The notes under the pieces: model-generated
The model's database searches: none
What the model was told of the DNA's origin: nothing
The model's input: only the letters and a program-made list of their open reading frames with translations
Shown: positions 5,072 to 5,783 of the stretch, in pieces
How positions within the stretch are numbered: the stretch's first letter is position 1
How the letters are laid out: each line of letters opens with the position of its first letter
Assembly: GCA_937881155.1 (NCBI GenBank)
Contig: CALGFI010000133.1
Location: 1 to 5,783, forward strand
Source: an uncultured bacterium
GTDB lineage: Bacteria > Actinomycetota > UBA4738 > HRBIN12
Direction: 5' to 3'
Length of the DNA stretch: 5,783 nucleotides
Position numbers and translations under genes: made by a program

Positions 5072-5127
5072 CTTTGGCCGTAATCCGATCACGCCGATAG
5101 ACTTTGGTCGTCGGGCGCGGGTATCCT
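5072..5127 (+). promoter_or_regulatory. Candidate sufB promoter with direct repeats
   Basis: TATCCT at 5122-5127 is a good TANNNT -10 box. TAGACT at 5098-5103, 18 bp upstream, matches four of six bases of TTGACA. CTTTGGCCG (5072-5080) and CTTTGGTCG (5102-5110) are near-identical direct repeats 30 bp apart; the second overlaps the -35. The implied leader before the GTG at 5176 is roughly 40 bases. This could be a promoter with an operator, but no known SufR or Rrf2-type motif is recognised. The remaining gap after the lipoprotein stop (5022-5071) has no clear terminator. Confidence 0.4.
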
Positions 5128-5175
5128 GGGATGCGACGGAACCCGCCATCCGAGGCAGTCGGAAAGGATTTGTCC

Positions 5176-5783
5176 GTGGCCGTCAGCCAGGAAGAACACC
5201 TCAAGGAGCTCTCCAAGGGCTATCGCTTCGACTGGAAGGATCCTTCGCATTCGGTCTTCGAGCCGAAGAAGGGTCTGGATGCGCGCGTGGTCGAGGAGAT
5301 CTCGGCGCTGAAGGACGAGCCCGACTGGATGCGCAAGTTCCGGCTGAAGGCGTTGAAGCACTTCGAGCAACGCCCGATGCCGTGGTGGGGCGCCGACCTC
5401 TCCGGGATCGATTTCGACGACATCTATTACTTCATTCGCTCGACCGAGAAGCAGGCGCAGACCTGGGACGAGCTGCCCGAGGACATCCGCGGGACGTGGG
5501 ACAAGCTCGGGATCCCGGAGGCGGAGAAGAAGTTCCTCGGCGGCGTCTCTGCCCAGTACGAGTCCGAGGTCGTTTACCACAAGATCAAGGACGAGCTCGA
5601 CGCGATGGGCGTCCTGTTCACCGACATGGACACGGCGCTCCGCGAGCATCCCGACATCGTGAAGGAGTACTTCGGGACGATCATCCCGCCGAACGACAAC
5701 AAGTTCGCCGCGCTGAACTCGGCCGTGTGGTCGGGAGGCTCGTTCATCTACGTGCCGCCCGGCGTGCACGTCGACATCCCGCT
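5176..5783 (+). CDS. sufB: Fe-S cluster assembly scaffold SufB, N-terminal part
   Basis: The reading frame is open to the right edge, giving 202 codons of a protein that is normally about 470 residues. SufB partners SufC (ATPase) and SufD in the scaffold that builds Fe-S clusters in the cytoplasm. The N-terminal helical region (about 1-115) has the typical RFDWKDPSHSVF, DEPDWMRKFRLKALKHFEQR and WWGADLSGIDFDDIYYF. The start of the SufBD core follows with FLGGVSAQYESEVVYHKIKD (120-139), LFTDMDTALREHP (147-159), YFGTIIPPNDNKFAALNSAV (165-184) and GGSFIYVPPGVHV. The catalytic and interface residues nearer the C-terminus are not in the window. GTG at 5176 is chosen because GGAAAGGA ends seven bases upstream; TTG at 5170 is too close to that site. 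No SufR gene precedes it, unlike many actinobacterial suf operons. Confidence 0.96.
   Translation, partial: MAVSQEEHLKELSKGYRFDWKDPSHSVFEPKKGLDARVVEEISALKDEPDWMRKFRLKALKHFEQRPMPWWGADLSGIDFDDIYYFIRSTEKQAQTWDELPEDIRGTWDKLGIPEAEKKFLGGVSAQYESEVVYHKIKDELDAMGVLFTDMDTALREHPDIVKEYFGTIIPPNDNKFAALNSAVWSGGSFIYVPPGVHVDIP

Noticed and set aside
4463..5216. Long minus-strand open frames over the lipoprotein gene.
   Set aside because: They give Ser/Arg/Ala-rich translations without motifs or ribosome-binding sites. They cross the end of the rhodanese gene and the sufB promoter region.
5089..5769. A 226-codon minus-strand open frame opposite sufB.
   Set aside because: The plus strand is unmistakably SufB; the antisense product is a mirror of its codon bias.

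Overview
The window looks like chromosome from a high-GC actinobacterium. The evidence is strong G/C at third codon positions, GTG starts, TANNNT-type -10 boxes, a sulfurtransferase very like mycobacterial CysA2, and a SufB of actinobacterial type. I cannot place it more precisely, and a poorly sampled lineage is possible. There are no transposases, phage genes, CRISPR arrays, rRNAs or convincing tRNAs.

Left half, minus strand, read from about 2340 down to 1: a vitamin B12 uptake operon. A cobalamin riboswitch (about 2205-2338) heads the leader. It is followed by a BtuF-like lipoprotein (1182-2117), a BtuC-like FecCD-family permease (178-1185) and the start of a BtuD-like ATPase (1-181, cut by the window edge). 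Consecutive genes overlap by 4 bp (ATGA, then GTGA), so translation is probably coupled. The riboswitch is what separates cobalamin from siderophore or heme, which related transporters also carry. Upstream on the same strand is a NarL/FixJ-type response regulator (2433-3101) with no kinase gene beside it in the window. Its 5' end is a tandem 18-bp duplication that repeats the start codon.

Right half, plus strand, from 3174 on: a sulfur and Fe-S cluster neighbourhood. In order it holds a MIP18/DUF59 (SufT-like) assembly factor (3174-3566), a two-domain CysA2-type rhodanese (3688-4530), an unrecognised small helical lipoprotein (4602-5021) and the N-terminal 202 codons of SufB (5176 to the edge). 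Gaps of 71-154 bp separate these genes. Several gaps carry promoter-like or hairpin signals, so they are probably several transcription units rather than one tight operon.

The regulator and the MIP18 gene diverge from a 72-bp region where one 7-bp element can be read as a -10 box on both strands. I did not find a clearly new system. The observations most worth checking are the divergent B12 riboswitch and its possible Shine-Dalgarno pairing, the duplicated start of the response regulator, the structured cysA2 leader with a mini-ORF containing a Cys codon, and the repeats in front of sufB.
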